Shown here: in pieces, positions 6,124 through 6,466 of the stretch
Layout of the letters: the number at the start of each line of letters is the position of its first letter
Position numbering within the stretch: the stretch's first letter is position 1
DNA from: an uncultured Clostridia bacterium
Lineage (GTDB): Bacteria > Bacillota > Clostridia > Christensenellales > Borkfalkiaceae
Assembly (NCBI GenBank): GCA_934254755.1
Contig: CAKQMM010000067.1
Span: 1 to 6,466 of the forward strand
Reading direction: 5' to 3'
DNA length: 6,466 bases
Made by a program: the position numbers and the translations under genes
The notes under the pieces: model-generated
Told to the model about the DNA's origin: nothing
What the model saw: only the letters and a program-made list of their open reading frames with translations
Database searches by the model: none

Positions 6124-6309
6124 TCTCATCTTGCCTCACTTGTTAAAAGGGGGGCAGCCGACATAATTTTGTGACGGCTGGGGGGGATTGGCTGATTCTA
6201 TATAAAAAATTATCCATATAAAAACGGAAGGAGCAAGCCCCTTCCCTACGTTCGGTTTTCGGGTTTAAATAACCCCCGCCCGCGTTTGAGCCGCCGCCTT
6301 CGTTTTCAC

Positions 6310-6342
6310 GAGACTCTTCACTTCGTTCAGAGTGACAGAGTC
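6310..6342. repeat. REP-like palindromic segment, inverted relative to 6381-6413
   Basis: GACTCT (6312-6317) and AGAGTC (6337-6342) are inverted arms. The segment read as given resembles the reverse complement of 6381-6413: both contain the order CTCTTC or TTCTTC, then TTCAGAGTGACAG or CTCAGAATGACAG. The two could form a large stem-loop or be opposite-facing copies of one mobile repeat family. Confidence 0.55.
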
Positions 6343-6389
6343 GCCCGTAGGGGACGGCGCCTCGACGTTCCTACCCATCGCTGTCATTC

Positions 6390-6466
6390 TGAGGCTTTGC
6401 CGAAGAATCTCGCGGAAGCGGCAATCTTCGATTGCTCTTTATAAATACGCCCGCGTTTAACTTCTG
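6390..6466 (+). repeat. 77-bp direct repeat, copy 2 (runs off the window)
   Basis: This is a perfect copy of 6047-6123, offset by 343 bases. The match continues to the last base of the window, so the true repeat may be longer. It is preceded by CTGTCATTC, which joins it to a REP-like motif that copy 1 has in a diverged form. Confidence 0.95.

Larger units (their letters stand above)
6015..6466. other. Non-coding stretch made of dispersed-repeat-like segments
   Basis: No convincing gene lies in these 452 bases on either strand. The stretch contains two copies of a 77-bp sequence, a related inverted segment, and small hairpins: CAGCCG/CGGCTG (6155-6160 with 6175-6180, flanked by G runs) and GGAAGG/CCTTCC (6226-6231 with 6240-6245). 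The pieces resemble the imperfectly palindromic intergenic repeats often seen scattered in clostridial gut genomes. That resemblance is from memory and was not searched. Confidence 0.6.

Noticed and set aside
6015..6466. CRISPR array
   Set aside because: There are only two copies of a 77-bp repeat, 343 bases apart, without regular short repeats and spacers.

Overview
The window looks like chromosomal DNA from a Bacillota (Firmicutes) bacterium, probably a gut-type member of the Clostridia. The evidence is purine-rich Shine-Dalgarno sites (AAAGGAG, GAGGAGG), sigma-A/sigma-70 style promoters with 17-bp spacers, hairpin-plus-U terminators, and mixed AT-rich spacers with GC-rich coding codons. 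I cannot name a genus.

Left part (1-1800, minus strand): a methionine ABC importer operon. metN (ATPase with a C-terminal NIL domain) overlaps metI (permease, cut by the window edge); metQ, the binding lipoprotein, would be expected just outside. Upstream of metN is a leader of about 280 nt: a near-consensus promoter, then a 30-codon methionine-rich reading frame with a perfect ribosome site, then a strong intrinsic terminator, then metN. I see no S-box (SAM riboswitch) or T-box hallmark. The arrangement has the layout of a ribosome-mediated attenuator that senses methionine (or charged tRNA-Met) and controls methionine uptake. This is the most interesting item in the window. The stop-codon region of the leader ORF can also pair with the centre of the terminator, as an antiterminator should.

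Middle part (1836-5946): a small L-fucose module. An AraC-family regulator is divergent from a cytoplasmic-type GH29 alpha-L-fucosidase, followed by L-fucose isomerase (FucI) and a terminator. The fucosidase would release L-fucose from imported oligosaccharides and FucI would convert it to L-fuculose. The kinase, aldolase and transporter needed to finish the pathway are not in the window.

Right part (about 6014-6466): non-coding DNA made of dispersed-repeat-like pieces, including a perfect direct repeat of at least 77 bp whose second copy runs off the window, a homologous inverted piece, and several small hairpins.
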